Shown: piece after piece, positions 41,696 to 53,717 of the stretch
Layout of the letters: each line of letters starts with the position of its first letter
Position numbering within the stretch: position 1 is the first letter of the stretch
Assembly (NCBI GenBank): GCA_025765615.1
Contig: JAIVFJ010000229.1
Coordinates: forward strand, 33,469 to 97,468
Source: Zopfochytrium polystomum
Taxonomy: Eukaryota; Chytridiomycota; Chytridiomycetes; Chytridiales; Chytridiaceae
Direction of reading: 5' to 3'
Length of the DNA stretch: 64,000 nt
Translations under genes and position numbers: made by a program
Notes under the pieces: model-generated
Databases searched by the model: none
What the model was told of the DNA's origin: nothing
What the model saw: only the letters and a program-made list of their open reading frames with translations

Positions 41696-42369
41696 GCAAG
41701 CTCCTGTGATCCTCACTCCAACACAGAGCCAGCAGTGTCACACAGTTGCTGGTGGGGCCAGCTGCATTCCCCACCCATGGCCCCTTAAGAGGAGCCCCGA
41801 AGGGACCATGTACTCACCTGGGTGTGTACCACCTCTCACTACCCTCACCTTTGCAAGCCAGATCGATTTGAAGGGACTCTGTATTGGTGCCAAAGGACAG
41901 AAATCAGATTGAAGAAAAAAGGAAAAAGAGAAATGGCCCAAAAACAGAGAGAGAGAAAATTGACAAATCAACCCCCCCTGACTTGGAGCATCCACCACAA
42001 ATGCTCTTAGTCCCCCCAACCCTATGCGTGTATGTACAAGTGCCGAAAATAAATAATAAATTAGGCAGGCTTGGGGTTCGGCCTGTCAGGCAACCCATCC
42101 CTAGGCAGTCAGGCAGTCTCCGTTAGTCACCAAAAAAGAAAATATATTGAGAAACCCCTGGCGCACCGGAAACTGTTAAGACGAAAGTAGTAAAAGCAGG
42201 CCCAATAATAAAGAGGGGTTAGCCGCAAATACACTTTGATAAGGCCTTGGAAACTAAAGAACCAGGAATAATAATAGGGGTCCTGATCCTTGCGGTTTTA
42301 TGACAGGTACGCTTGTTTTTGTGAATAAAATCCCTAGACTTTATCACTGAGACCTTGGTGTAGTCTCAC

Positions 42370-42620
42370 ATTTATCTTTTTCAAGGGAAGCAAGATGCAA
42401 AAGCTCTTGATTCTGCTTTGCTCGTGTCATAACAATGTTCTGCGCAGCAGTAAGCTTGTCAATAACTTCAGTAATGTAGGGTTCTGTCAGAATGAGTTCT
42501 GAACTCATTGTTTCAGATGGGTCTGTTGAAGGGAGCTCAAACAGAAGTGGTGCAGAAGCGCCAGCCCACAGTGGGAGACCTGGTGCAAGCGTTTCAAGTG
42601 AAGGCGGCGTGAACAGGTTG
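42370..42620 (-). pseudogene. Gypsy fragment (integrase C-terminal region)
   Basis: Aligns with 61325-61490: AAGCAAGATGCAAAAG, CGTGTCATAACAA, GTAAGCTTGTC, GTTCTGTCAGAATGAGTTCTGAA. It is a second piece of the family represented at 60.5-63.8 kb, in the same orientation and order as 41567-41695, so the two may be one element with an intervening deletion and insertion. Confidence 0.7.
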
Positions 42621-42789
42621 AGGGTAATTTGGTGCCCTGTTTTGTTGGCAAAAACATACGCAAGTTCTCCGTTTCTTGAAAGAAAAGTGAGTCCGCATTT
42701 GTACTGATTTCAGCAAGTGTTCAGGACAAATGAGGTGTCAAGGCCTGTACACATAATTGTTCTGAAGGTGGCTTAGGGCACGCAGATTG

Positions 42790-43757
42790 TCAAGAACTTG
42801 TACTTCTGAGTGTGAAACTCTCTAGGAGGGCTTCTGGTGTTACGACCAACTCAGGCGTAATGGGAGCGGTGACAAGTGGTGAGACTGCTGTTTCAGTTTC
42901 TTGCTCTGTTGGCACAGCAGGGAGGAGGTCTCCAAGGTTTGATAGAAACTCAATGCAGTAGTAGTCGCTGACAGGAAGTCCGTCAGCAGCAGGAATTTCA
43001 TGGTGAACTTGAACACTGTACTGTGAAGGGTCAATGTCTGCACCCACAAGGAAATAATCAATTCTCAAGAGAGGAACCCATTCACTCGAAGAGACAGATC
43101 TGATGGTCCAGGTCAGTCCCTGAGCAGAAGGGAAACTCTTTTGGAAGGCGTCAGTATAGCCAGATGCTAAGAAGTTGAGCCATTGTCGTTCTTCAGCTAG
43201 AAGGCCAGGAAACGGAGCGTTGTACTTTTTCAGTGTAAAACGCAAGGAATGATCAACATCAAGGTCTGTGTGTGCGTTATTCAGATCTCCAGCAACAATG
43301 ACAGTAACCCATGTAGTTGGAGCAGTGAGCAATTTTGCGTGATGTCTTCAAGGAAAATCATCTTGTAAGGATGACAGGTGCCAGTCTCGTCAGCAAATGA
43401 ACTTGGGGCGTAAACATTCACAATTGCAACTGGTCCCACAACAAGAACAGCAACACGTTCCTCTCAGGTGTGTTGGGGGCCTCCTAAATAGGTGAATTCT
43501 TTGCTGTTCAACTCAGAAAGGTAAAAGATTGCAACTCCACTTATCCCACTTTGGGGATTGCAAAGCAAAAGCTTCCATCCCTTGATCTGGGAAAGTTGAT
43601 CAACATGTTTCTGGCGCTTAGCACCAAGACGCGTTTCTTGCAAACAAACAATACAAGAGGATTGTGAGTTGAGGTAAGTCTCAAATTGTTTGGCAGGGTC
43701 AAAAGAGATTAATGAGGCTGCTTCTCCAAGGGCAACTATTTCTGTGGAGAGTGGCAT
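42790..43757 (-). pseudogene. EEP-fold (AP/LINE-type) endonuclease remnant
   Basis: Minus-strand frames give, in order, SCIVCLQETRLGAKRQKHVD, SGVAIFYLSELN, AIVNVYAPSS (about 43420), VAGDLNNAHTDLDVD, VPLLRIDYFLVG and GLPVSDYYCIEF. These are the motifs of the exonuclease III/APE superfamily in the right order, as in LINE endonucleases and host AP endonucleases. At least two frame changes occur (near 43470 and 43340), and the catalytic SDH is SDY. It might be the 5' part of a LINE, but no reverse transcriptase follows. Confidence 0.7.
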
Positions 43758-44234
43758 TAGGAAAGAAAGAAAAAAAAATTCAGAAGAAGAAAGAAATACA
43801 GTGCAATTTGGGCACAGAACTTGACAGGTAGTCCGAATAATTAGTCTACATTGTCGAAAACTTTAGAAATATTATGGGAACAACCAAAATCAATCCCTCT
43901 TTCAGATAGGTCATATGTGATATGAAAAACGTATGATGTGTTATATGCCGCATGGTAAAGTAAGAGCTTGTTGAGAAACTAAACTATGACCAACACTTTA
44001 TGTGAGATACTTGAGAATCTTATAAGCGGCTCTGCTCATGGCTGGGGCTTGCAGGGCTGAAGGACTTACAGAAAATAAGTCCAGATGAGGTTATGGAATC
44101 AGTAAGACTTCAATGAGGAAGAGTTTTTGTTCAGTAAAGAATATTTCTCTTTCTTTTCTGGAGCATGACGGATTGTTCCTCTCTACACAGTGGGCACTGC
44201 TTGTGCAATGCTCTCAATGAAGTTAAGTGGTTTT

Positions 44235-45085
44235 AGCCCCGAATCGAGGGGAATATTCACCAGGAGCAGTTGTTCTTGTAATTGCAATAGCGAAATAACT
44301 GTAATTATACTCTTTGATAAGTGCTTCAATGAAAGGACACATCAGAAGGAACCCACCCTTCCCAAAATGAACCAGAACTTTGCACCAATTTGAATATCAT
44401 TAGTAACTGAGCTGCAATTGCCCTGTTGTTTTCTTATCCAGTTAATTACAAGCTGATTTCTGGGTTTTGCCAAACTGTTTTTCGCAGATTTGCCAGTTGC
44501 ATCTGTGGCGATGGTTTCTGTGGCGATGGTTTCTGTTTGTTGCTCAATTTTGTGGTTGTTCCTCTTTGTGTGTTGTTCCTACCTGAAAAATGAGCCATCT
44601 AAAAATCAAACTAACTAGAAAGCTTTTTTTTATATTGTTCTGGCCCTGAAGGGCCAATGGGAAGAGAAAGTGCCATCAACAGTGAACCATTATAGACTGT
44701 GTCCAGGTATCACCTCAGCAAACTCACCCCATGCACTACAGACTTACAGGGTTGTCAGGCATCTCCACCGCACCACTCCTTGTGATTCAAGACTGTACTC
44801 TTTCTTGTTGCCTTCAACAGCTGGCGAACCCTGGGCCCTTGAGTGACAGATACCCAGACCCCCCATGCTTTCCCAGCTAGGCTCTTGTGAGGGGCCTGAC
44901 TAGAAAGCACAATAGTTGGGGAAGCCACTCGCAAAATTTTCGGATAATGACGTGCTTTTTGGATGAATGGTGGGTTGTCAAAGTCTTGCGATCCCTCTGA
45001 ATGTGATATCACAATTTTGAGATATCAAACATGCTATCGTTTCAAGGTATGACTTTTCTTCCTCAAAAGGCCTTGCGGCAGTCTG
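44235..45085 (+). repeat. Dispersed repeat R1, copy c, with a LINE insertion
   Basis: It matches R1 copy b on both sides of an insertion at 44624-44898. It shares CAGTTGTTCTTGTAATTGCAA, CTGATTTCTGGGTTTTGCCAA, TTGTCAAAGTCTTGCGATC and CAAGGTATGACTTTTCTTCC. Confidence 0.7.
44624..44898 (-). mobile_element. Short 5'-truncated LINE insertion
   Basis: The block starts with oligo-T and GTTCTGGCCCTGAAGGGCC and matches, in reverse, the 3' end of the LINE at 60300-60480 (GGTATCACCTCAGC, GTTGTCAGGCATCTCCACCG). ACTAGAAAGC flanks it on both sides (44614-44623, 44899-44908), a 10-bp duplication typical of target-primed reverse transcription. Confidence 0.85.
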
Positions 45086-45558
45086 AAATTTGCACCACAC
45101 ATAGAAGATTGACCTGAGAGCATGATCTGCCTGTTGAATTGGATCTTAACGGTCGAGACCTCAAGGGGCAGCTGCTGCTCTGGCAGCAATCACGAGGATT
45201 GCGAAGTTTTTGCTCTAAAATATCAATATTGACATGTCAGAGCCCAAAGGGTTAACTCTGGCAAGGAACAACAGCAGGCATCGAACATAGAAAGAAATGA
45301 AGTGAAGACAGTACAAGCACAGGGAACGAGGGGAAAAAAACAGCTTGTGGAAAACAAAGTGTAAAATAAACGGCTGTCAGAGCCACAAGAGCGAAAAAGT
45401 TCCTTCCAAATCCAGAATCCACAGGCATGACGGGGAATCGCCAAAATCCTCCTTGATTGCAACACCCAACCCTCACCCCACCTTCCCACTTCTTCCCACG
45501 TCACCAATGAAAGACAAAATCCATCAGCTTCTGCGCTCTTGCTCCCTTCCTCAACCAC

Positions 45559-48372
45559 CTACTGCTGTTTAGTGGACAAGACAAGCATGGCCAAATTATC
45601 CAGAGCTCCTGCATGCCCCTGCTCAATTGCTTTCCGGAAGTAGTGCGCTGCCATGGAGGGATTCTTCTCAACGCCAGTGCCATAGTGGTACAGCACGCCA
45701 AGATTATTCTGGCCAGCTGCGCTTCCCTGCTGGGCTGATTTCTGGGCCCAGTAAAAAGCCTTGGCAGGATCCTTTGGAACGCCTCGGCCAGAGAGGTACA
45801 GAAAGTGAAGCTCACTTTGAGCATTTGCGTCCCCATTCTCAGCTGCTTTCTGAAACAAGTCTGCTGCCTTGTGAAGGTCCATTGGAACACCATCACCGTC
45901 CCGGTAGAGAAAGCCCAGATGGGTCAGGCCATCTGCATTCCCTTGATCGGCTGCTTTTTTGAACCAGTGTGCCGCTGCCGCAAGATCTCTTTGAACGCCT
46001 TGGCCGTGTTTGTACAGCATGCCGAGATTGGCCTGAGACTGAGCATGCCCCTTCTCGGCTGCTTTCCTGAACCAGACTGCTGCCTCAGCAAGATCTTGTG
46101 CAACGCCTTCGCCGTCAGAGTATAGTATGCCTAAGTTGTGCAGACCATCTGGGTCTCCCTGATTGGCTGCTTCCCGGAACCAGCGCAGCGTCTCAGTGAG
46201 ATTCTTTGGAACGCCATTGCCGTTGCGGTACATCAAGCCCAGGTTGTTCTGAGCAGCTGCATTCCCCTGCTCCGCTGCTTTCCGGAACCAGGGAGCTGCC
46301 ATTGAGGGATCCTTTGGAACCCCTCTGCCATTGAGGTAGAGCAGGCCAAGATTTTTTTGACTCACTGGATCCCCTCCATCAGCTGATATCTGAAGTGAAA
46401 CGGCCACGTCTGCTGCGAGATTTCTAACTTCATCTTGCCTCCCACTAGACATTGCTGGATGGTTGGGTTGTGGAGACGAGGTCCTATTTCTGTAATCAAC
46501 GCCAACCTGGATCTAAATGTTGGGCACACATGGAATTAGAGATGGCACCACTTCATATACACTCGCACTCAACTGACCTCCTCTTCAGCCTGCACCGCTC
46601 CAGCTCCTCTGATCCCTGCTGAAACCAAATCCTCCAGATTGAGACTGCCAGTGTTCGCTGGACCATTGTCCGTTGCCGCTTTGTAACCAAGCAATATGCC
46701 CAAGTCCTGGGAGACTTTCTCAAAATCGGGTCGATTGTCTGGCAAAGCTGCCCAGCATCGCTCAAAAATTGAGCGGAGCTGAGGACCGTAAGGGCTGTAC
46801 GCATTGGCATGGAAGCAAGTCTTGTCCATGTTGGTAACGACAACTGCACGGAAGTCGTTGTCGCGGCATCGTCTGGGCTCAAAGCCGCCACTCCATAGAA
46901 AGTCGAAGGTAAATCCGTATACTCCTTCCCAAGACCACAGAATGACCTCAGTGAGAAGCACTGCAAAGGAGAAGACGTCTGACTTGGGCGAGCTCTGGTG
47001 AATCAAGTTGTTTCATGTTGGGTCAGTTAAATTTGCAAACGGTTGAAAGTGAGAGAGCAAGTGCGTGTGGATTCAGGGTGAGGGAGGAAAAGACGCACTG
47101 TGGAGGAGGGATAAAACAAGAACAGGACAGACATGAGATTTGTGAGATTTCATATCCTCACCAATGGCTTCCAGACATCTCGTTCCGGCGCCTTCCAAAA
47201 CCATGAGCCTTGCCGGTTGAAAGCTGTGCTGCGTGTGAGTCCACCCTCTACCATTCTGGATAATCCAAAGTCCGAGATTTTGGCGATAATGTCCGACGAG
47301 GAAGCTTGAGTCAAAAGGACATTCTCGCTCTTGAGGTCATGGTGGTGAATTTTCTGTTGGTGTAGAAATTGCATGCCCAACGATACTTGGTGTAAGAAGG
47401 CAACCCTTGTGCGAACAGGTACAGTCTGCTGTGCAAGAGAGGTATCTTTGATATACTTGTGCAAGGAGCCCAGGTCTGCAAACTGGGTGGGGGGGTTGTG
47501 ACAAATGGTTCAGGCAGCGCAGTCCACTGGTTAGTCAAATCTGTGGTAAATTACAGGGACAGGAGGCCATGCAGTATTTACCTCCATGAGCAGCTTTAAG
47601 AATTCGCGCTCAACCACGTATCCATGGAAGGCAATTACAAACGGAGAGAGCCCTCGGGACACACTCTTCATCATAATGAGGGCCTCATGCAACAATTTTT
47701 CCCGCCTTGATTCTTCATTTGTCGCAAAAGGTATCACCTTGATGGCGACTGTTTTGTACCGTTGGAGTGTACCTTGAAAGACTTGACCAAATGAACCAGA
47801 GCCAATGGGCTCAGCAGGATCATATTCAATATCGCTTGCTTTGAAGAGGGGCTGGGAAGTTGAATAGCAAAGAGGGTCTCATGTAAGCAACCAAGTGCAA
47901 CAAGCACGTAAGTGGCAGTAGACACGAACCATGGCGTCATTGGTGCCCGGATTCGCGCGGATGGGCGAGGAAGCTCCGGCTGACGGCTCCCCAGGCTGGA
48001 CCGATGGCAACTCCGACGTGACGAGCTGCATGGGCTCTATTGCCGCGTTTTGCGAGGGGTGGGGGAGGGGCCGCATTGGCGTCAGGGTGAAAGGGGTGGA
48101 GAGACCGTGTGTATGCGTGTGTGTGTGTGTGTGTGTCTGAGTGAGTGGTGGCTTGTGGGGTACAACGCAAACAGTCAATACGCACCTTTTTCTTTCGCTG
48201 GCGGGCTCCTCTCGCGATGGACAACCTCCACGGCAGTGTCTGGCGTCGGCGGTAGAGACCCGAGGCGGGGCGCCTTGGCGTCGGGTGGTGCGTCCGTGGT
48301 CGACAACGACGACGACGATGACGGCGAGTTGACGACGGCGCCACCCACCTGCTTGCGCATCCGCCCTTCCAT
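45559..48372 (-). CDS. Gene C: kinase - Sel1-repeat protein
   Basis: Exons 47582-47851, 47162-47482, 46578-46994 and 45559-46506 correspond to exons 10-13 of gene B, three with the same length (270, 321 and 948 nt), preceded by an exon ending at 47930. From the ATG at 48074-48076 this gives 700 residues. A further exon, 48186-48372 (MEGRMRKQVGG...PPAKEK), may be the real start, but I could not join it in phase; a CA tract sits at the junction. Kinase: GSGSFGQVF, VAIKVIPF, HHDLKSENVLL (non-RD), ISDFGLS, WKAPER. Seven Sel1 repeats follow. It lacks the N-terminal module and the extra glycine-loop exon of gene B. It arose with gene B by segmental duplication and looks intact. Confidence 0.8.
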
Positions 48373-48559
48373 TATCGATCAACGCAATCAAGTGCAACTT
48401 TTTTTTAACAGAAAAGTCAATCCATGTCGTCATGTCTGAACGGGCATTTATAGTCAACAGAACAGATATCAAATTTGTCAAATCCGTTGACAAAATGTGG
48501 TCCGCGAGTCTCCTGGCTGAAAATGGTTCGCGGTTACCAGGTTTGTGAGTAGTCTGACT

Positions 48560-50160
48560 CTACCCTTTTCGGCCAACACTCTCCTCGGATAAAATAAACT
48601 GAAAGTTGGATTTTCCCCAGCATGAGCTGCATGCGAAATTATGTAATACAAGCGGTTCCGTTCGTGGCCGCTTTCCTCGCCTCCCGCGAAACCAACCATA
48701 ACTCGCCAGCCGCGGTCCAAATCCTCCAGCTCGGGCTTCGCGAACGCGTTCCCTTGCTCCGCCGACTTGCCAAACCGCTTCCGAGCCTCCAGCAGGTCGT
48801 TTGCAACCCCCTCGCCAGTGAGATACAGCAACCGCAGAGTATTCTGCGCATTCGGATTCCCCTGCTCGGCGGCTTTCCGCAACCAACGCGTCGCCTCGGC
48901 GGGATCCTTTGCAACGCCTTCGCCCCAGTAATACAGCAAGCCGGGATCCGCTTGCGCGCTCTCGTGGCCCTGCTCCGCGGCTTTGCAGTACCAGCGCGCC
49001 GCCTCGACGAGGTTTGTTTTCGTAGTAGCTGATTTCGGCGAACGGCGAACGCGTACTGGGCTTACGTCCACCCGTCCTCGGCGCGGTCGTGGATCCACTC
49101 CGCGCTCTCGCGCAGAAGGCGCTTCGCGCCAGGGTCGACGGCCTCGCACGCCTTGAGCTCGCGTGCGACTTTGTCGCGCGTCTGTTCGTCAAAGCGGTTC
49201 AGCTGGTCCGCGGCGTCGACCGCGTTCTGTGGGAAGCCTTCGCTGGGCGCGAGCATGACGGCGTAGTGGAGGACGGAGAAGTAGGTGGCGTGCTGGTTGT
49301 GTGCGGCCGTCTCGATCCAGAAGGCGGCGCGGGAGAGGTCGCGGGACGTGCCGATACCAAAGTGGTGGCGCAGCGTGAGGGTGTGCTGGGCGGCCGGGTT
49401 GCCGCCAGCGGCGCTCATTGCCAACTCTTTGGGTTGGGAAAGTAACGAGAAAGGGAATCAGAAACGACGAAGAACAAAGTGATGTGAGAAGTGATGGGAG
49501 CCTCACAGATCTGGCCGGCCGTGGGCGGTGACAAAGGCGGCAACGCTGGTCTCCACTCTCGGGGAAGGAACGGCTTTCGGTGCTCGTTGCCAAACTTGAC
49601 CTCTTGTTTGCAGACGTGCGAGTCCACGTAGTCCTTGGAGATGCAGGGGATGATGACGCGGGAGCGGAGGATGCCGTCGACGATGGACTCGTTCAGCGCG
49701 GCGCCCATGTTGGTCCTGTCGAGCCAGATTTTGAAGCCGTTCCGCTCGCTCCAGGTCGTCGGCAACGCTGAGGGTCATGGCCTTGTTCGCCCAGCAGTCG
49801 CTGATCATGGCCTGGGGGTCGGTAGAGCAGAGTGGTTGGAAGAGACGGAAGAACAGGGGGCCGTACGTCAAAGTCAGGCGCCGAAGCGGTGGCGGCGAAC
49901 GATGCGGGCGTCTCCGCCGTCGTTGGCGGGCCTTTATCGTGCAAAATTAGGCCTCGCTCGGCGCCGAAAAAATCGCATCGGAATGATGATTCAATCTGTG
50001 TACAAGGTCTCTGCCTTGATTGAGATTTGGTTTCTGTTTTTGCCAAAATGGGATGGAAAGCGTCTGCCAAGAAGCAACCAAAGCGATCTTCCCATCCCCC
50101 CCAAACCGCTGCACCAACAGATTTCTCACCAGACGTACCAGCGTCCAAGTTGTCCATCAC
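48560..50160 (-). pseudogene. T2: broken TIR - Sel1 paralogue
   Basis: Same layout as gene T1: an exon ending APDFD (about 49880) with intron GTACGG...CCCCCAG, then TIR sequence AMISDCWANK. A short AGCG-type duplication near 49745 shifts the frame, after which FKIWLDRTNMGAALNES, SRVIIPCISKDY and SHVCKQEVKF follow in the new frame. The frame shifts back near 49560. An intron and the AAQHTLTLRHHFG...ACEAVDPGAKRLL segment (49060-49430) match T1, then a stop and a frame change occur near 49060. About three Sel1 units remain. The upstream frame is open to an ATG at 50160. Probably dead; the TIR motif itself is well preserved. Confidence 0.75.
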
Positions 50161-50949
50161 TACACTACCCTCAGTGACGATGCCTTCAGCGACAATGAAG
50201 AGAAAACAGATTGCCCCTTGCGTGAGTGAGCAAATGACCTGAACACATCAAAGAGCTTCCTTTCTGTTGAAGACGTTGCAGCACCTGGCGAAGGAAGGAA
50301 AACAGGTTGGGGGAAGTTTGAAGCCAGAGGCCTGGAAGACAGCGCAGGTGACGTTCATCTGTCAATTTAAGGTGGCAGTGGCCATTCAGCCGCTTAAGTC
50401 TCGCTACTATGTTGAGAAGAGGAGGTGAGGTATTTTACTGAGTTCATCAACACTGTGGGCCATGGCTGGTCACATAGCTACCATTTTGCATCAGAAATGG
50501 ATCTGTAGCTACCATTTTAGCAAAATGGTAACTCTGGGACCAGACACTTTCTGGAGGGAGTGGGGATTGAAACTAGAGGCAAGAAAAATGGTGGAGGGAG
50601 CCTCCCGTTTTTCAAGAATGGGATCTGGGGAAACCAGTTTTTGTCAAAGGTGTTGGGGATTGATACAAGAGACTAGGAAAAATGGTGATGGGAGCTCCCA
50701 TTTTACAAGAACGGGAGCTGGTGCACCCACCTCAAGAAGATCAGAGGTGGATATTGAAGAAGGAGACAATCAACTTTATTCTTTGTTCTTATGAAAAGAT
50801 GCTTCATTCACAGTGGACAATGACGATTCTTGGCTTTTCCACCACTACCCGAGACCTGCCACCACTAGTTTTGACTTGTCCAATTGCACCTTTCACAATC
50901 CTCAAGTCAATAACAACTGTTTCTCCACCTTCTGAAATCACTGGCAAGT

Positions 50950-51545
50950 GAAAAGGAGGTCAGTTGAGTGCGAGTGTCATGAAGTGATGCCTTCTCTAAT
51001 TCCATGTGCTCGCACCATTTAGACCCAGTTTGGCGTTGATTACAGAAATGGGACCTTGTCTCCACATACCGACCATCCAGCAATGTCTAGTGGGAGGCAA
51101 GATGAAGTAAGAAATCTCGCAGCAGACATGGCCATTTCGCTTCAGATATCGGCTGATGGAGGGGATCCAGTGAGTCAAAAAATCTGGGCCTGCTCTACCT
51201 CAATGGCAGAGGGGTTCCAAAGGATCCTTCTATTGCGGCTCACTGGTTCCAGAAAGCAGCGGAGCGGGGGAATGCAGCTGCTCAGAACAACCTGGGCTTG
51301 ATGTACCACATTGGCAACAGCGTTCCAAAGAATCTCGCTGAGACGCTGCACTGGTTCTGGAAAGCAGCCACTCAGGGAGACCCAGATGGTCTGCACAACT
51401 TAGGCATACTATACTCTGACGGCGAAGGCGTTGCACAAGATCTTGCTGAGGCAGCAGTCTGGTTCAGGAAAGCAGCCAAGAATGGGCACGCTCAGTCTCA
51501 GGCCAATCTCAGCCTGCTGTACAAACGCGGCCACCAAGGGAGCAG
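50950..51545 (+). pseudogene. Sel1 exon fragment, third copy of the B/C segment
   Basis: The copy starts inside the exon 12/13 intron of genes B and C (GTCAGTTGAGTGCGAGTG ... TTTAGACCCAG) and runs through MSSGRQDEVRNLAADMAISL and about four Sel1 units. Two frameshifts (near 51180 and 51295) and an abrupt end at 51545 show it is dead. The retained intron shows a DNA-level duplication, not retroposition. Confidence 0.8.
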
Positions 51546-51559
51546 ACAGTTTGTCACTG

Positions 51560-52449
51560 ATGTCAAAGTTATTTTCAATTTGCTGCAGGCAAGCATGCTG
51601 GAATAGGCAATTATCCATTGTAACAAACAGATGTTGCCGATTGGTAACAGCAACAGAGTTATGATGGCAAATACGCTCCATAGGAAAGCACCATCAGTAC
51701 CAGACTGTTCCAACATCCTCAATGCAGTCCACAATGTGCAAAACAACATGCAGGGATGAAGTGCAGATGGAAATGCAGTCTGGAGTGATTGGATAGTACA
51801 GTCTTGGAACAATTGACTTTAGTGAAATAGTGATTATTGCCTTACTGTTCAAAATCCGCCACCCAATAGGCAAGCCCATTCCTGAAATACTCCAAGTCTT
51901 CCTTGGAGTTTGGGCACTGAAGGCAGCGGTGGACCAATCCAGAGAATTCAAGAAAGTGTGTAAAGTATGGCTTAGGGAGCTTCCCATCCAGCCGTGTTGG
52001 CCCAACAAACAAAATCCACGCCAGCAGCATCTCTGCCGAATAGAACAACTCGGATTTGTGGAATCAGAAAGCTTGCCAACAATGCTTGAGGGGATTGTAG
52101 CTCGAGAAGCAGCACAGGCCTTTCCAATTTCAATCCAGTCTTTATCAGAGATGATGTAGTCCACTTTTCCCTTGTCTGATAGAATATTTCCTTTCCACAA
52201 GGAGAGCAAGAGCTTGGGGGTGTTGTGAATGAAAAGGTGCATAAAGTCAATCATGAAGGAGTTTGGGAACACTATTGATTTTTTCAGCTCCGTCAGAATG
52301 CTGGTGCTCTGGATGCCATACTCCTTCTCCTGCTGATCCCGCTTTGCTCCTGGAGACATAGACTCATCTGAAGGATCTGCGTTTGCAGCTGCTCCACTCC
52401 TGCTGCCACGCCTGCCCACACCGTGGCTGCGACCCCTGACGATGACCAA
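51560..52449 (-). pseudogene. CACTA-like (tnp2/DUF4218-type) transposase remnant
   Basis: The minus strand gives FMIDFMHLFIHNTPKLLLSLW, WIEIGKACAASRATIPSSIV, then after a frame change YFTHFLEFSGLVHRCLQ and, changing again, SSLHVVLHIVDCIEDVG and MERICHHNS. This order (D-x-MHL, IPSSxG, HFL, HALLHxADxI, G.VW, MER) is what I know from fungal CACTA-like transposases. The family name is from memory. No terminal CACTA motifs found. Confidence 0.6.
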
Positions 52450-53129
52450 GCAGAGGATCAGACTCTCCCTTTGACTGAGTCCAAACCTGCTGCCGTCAAC
52501 CTCACTGCAACATCACACAATGACTCTGAGTCCACTATGTCCCGAGATCCCCTTCAACACTTTGAAGAAGAATTCTCCTGCTACTTGCCCGCCGCTTGAC
52601 CACTGCGTGCAACTGTGTTTTATATTTTTATCACACTCTCATTGTATCATTACTCATTTTGTTACTATATCCTTATGCGTTATGTTTGTATTTTTAGAAG
52701 CCACGCTCAGCGTGTTTTCCGCTTTTTTTCATTGACTTGGATTATCAATATATTCGCAATCTTCACCTTCCATTCAGGGAAGTAGTACACACAGCAGATA
52801 ATTCTGTGGTGGTGTCTTTTGGTACCGGCATAATTCATTACCCTGCACCTCACTATCCTGTAGAGTTCCGCTTCTGTTCTTTATGTTCTGCTCAAAATTC
52901 CACGGAAACAACGGAATTTGGTGGTTGTGTCTATAGGTGTTTGGCATAATTTTATTACCCCACGGAGTTTCCCCTCCACACATGCGTCTCCGGACAAAAT
53001 AGTGTCTGCCCCACGAGGGTGTTTGTGCAGTAAAGGTGCTGTGTTGAGGTGAAGGCTTTGGGAGGCTGCTCTCTTTCCTCTTTTTTTTCTTTGTTCTGTC
53101 TGCCACTTTTCCTCCTCCTAAACACTTGG

Positions 53130-53255
53130 AATCATGCTGAATGCCAAGAAATGGCCCCATGATTCTCTGAGCTGTCTCTCCTTGATGATGGCTCTGCCAC
53201 ATTTGGTGAATCACCACCAATTCTGTTCTTTATTGTTTTGTTTATGAGATCTCCT
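53130..53255 (+). repeat. R2 fragment in opposite orientation
   Basis: TGCCAAGAAATGGCCCCATG, ATTCTCTGAGCTGTCTCT and GGTGAATCACC match the reverse complement of 56380-56465 in R2 copy 3. The ends are not those of the full element. Confidence 0.65.
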
Positions 53256-53267
53256 CTTCATCGTCAG

Positions 53268-53480
53268 GGGCCCATCTATAGTCTAGTGGCAAAAGGGATC
53301 AAGACAAGTCTTTAAGATGGGAAGCTCCTGGTTATTAGCAGAGCCAGGACCCTGGATTCAGCTCAAACTCAACAAAGATGGATGATGTGGTTCAATTCTG
53401 TCTTGGACAGCTAGACCAAGTTGAGTTGCTCAATGAAGAGTACTCCACAGGCCCCTGGTTCAAGCCCTGACTATCCAACA
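53268..53480 (+). repeat. Possible tRNA-derived short repeat
   Basis: ATAGTCTAGTGGCAAAAGGG resembles a tRNA D-arm/A box, and CCTGGTTCAAGCCCTG (about 53453) is a good B box, but they are about 170 nt apart with a weaker B-like site between. No second copy is in the window, so this is weak. Confidence 0.25.
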
Positions 53481-53717
53481 TGGTGACCAACAGGCAGCAG
53501 TTCAACAAAGGAATGCCCTAAGGCAGTATGGCATCTGCCAGTATCACAGAGACAGAGGTCAATGTGAGAACCAACCAGGTAGGGGAAGGAAGAGAAAGGA
53601 AAGGGAAGGAAACCTCACCCCAGCTTGGCATACAACACACTGGCCTGGGGAAATCATACCTCTACTAGCTTGGACTGGTAGCACTGGCCTTGGGAGAAAC
53701 ACCAAAGAGGAAAGAAA

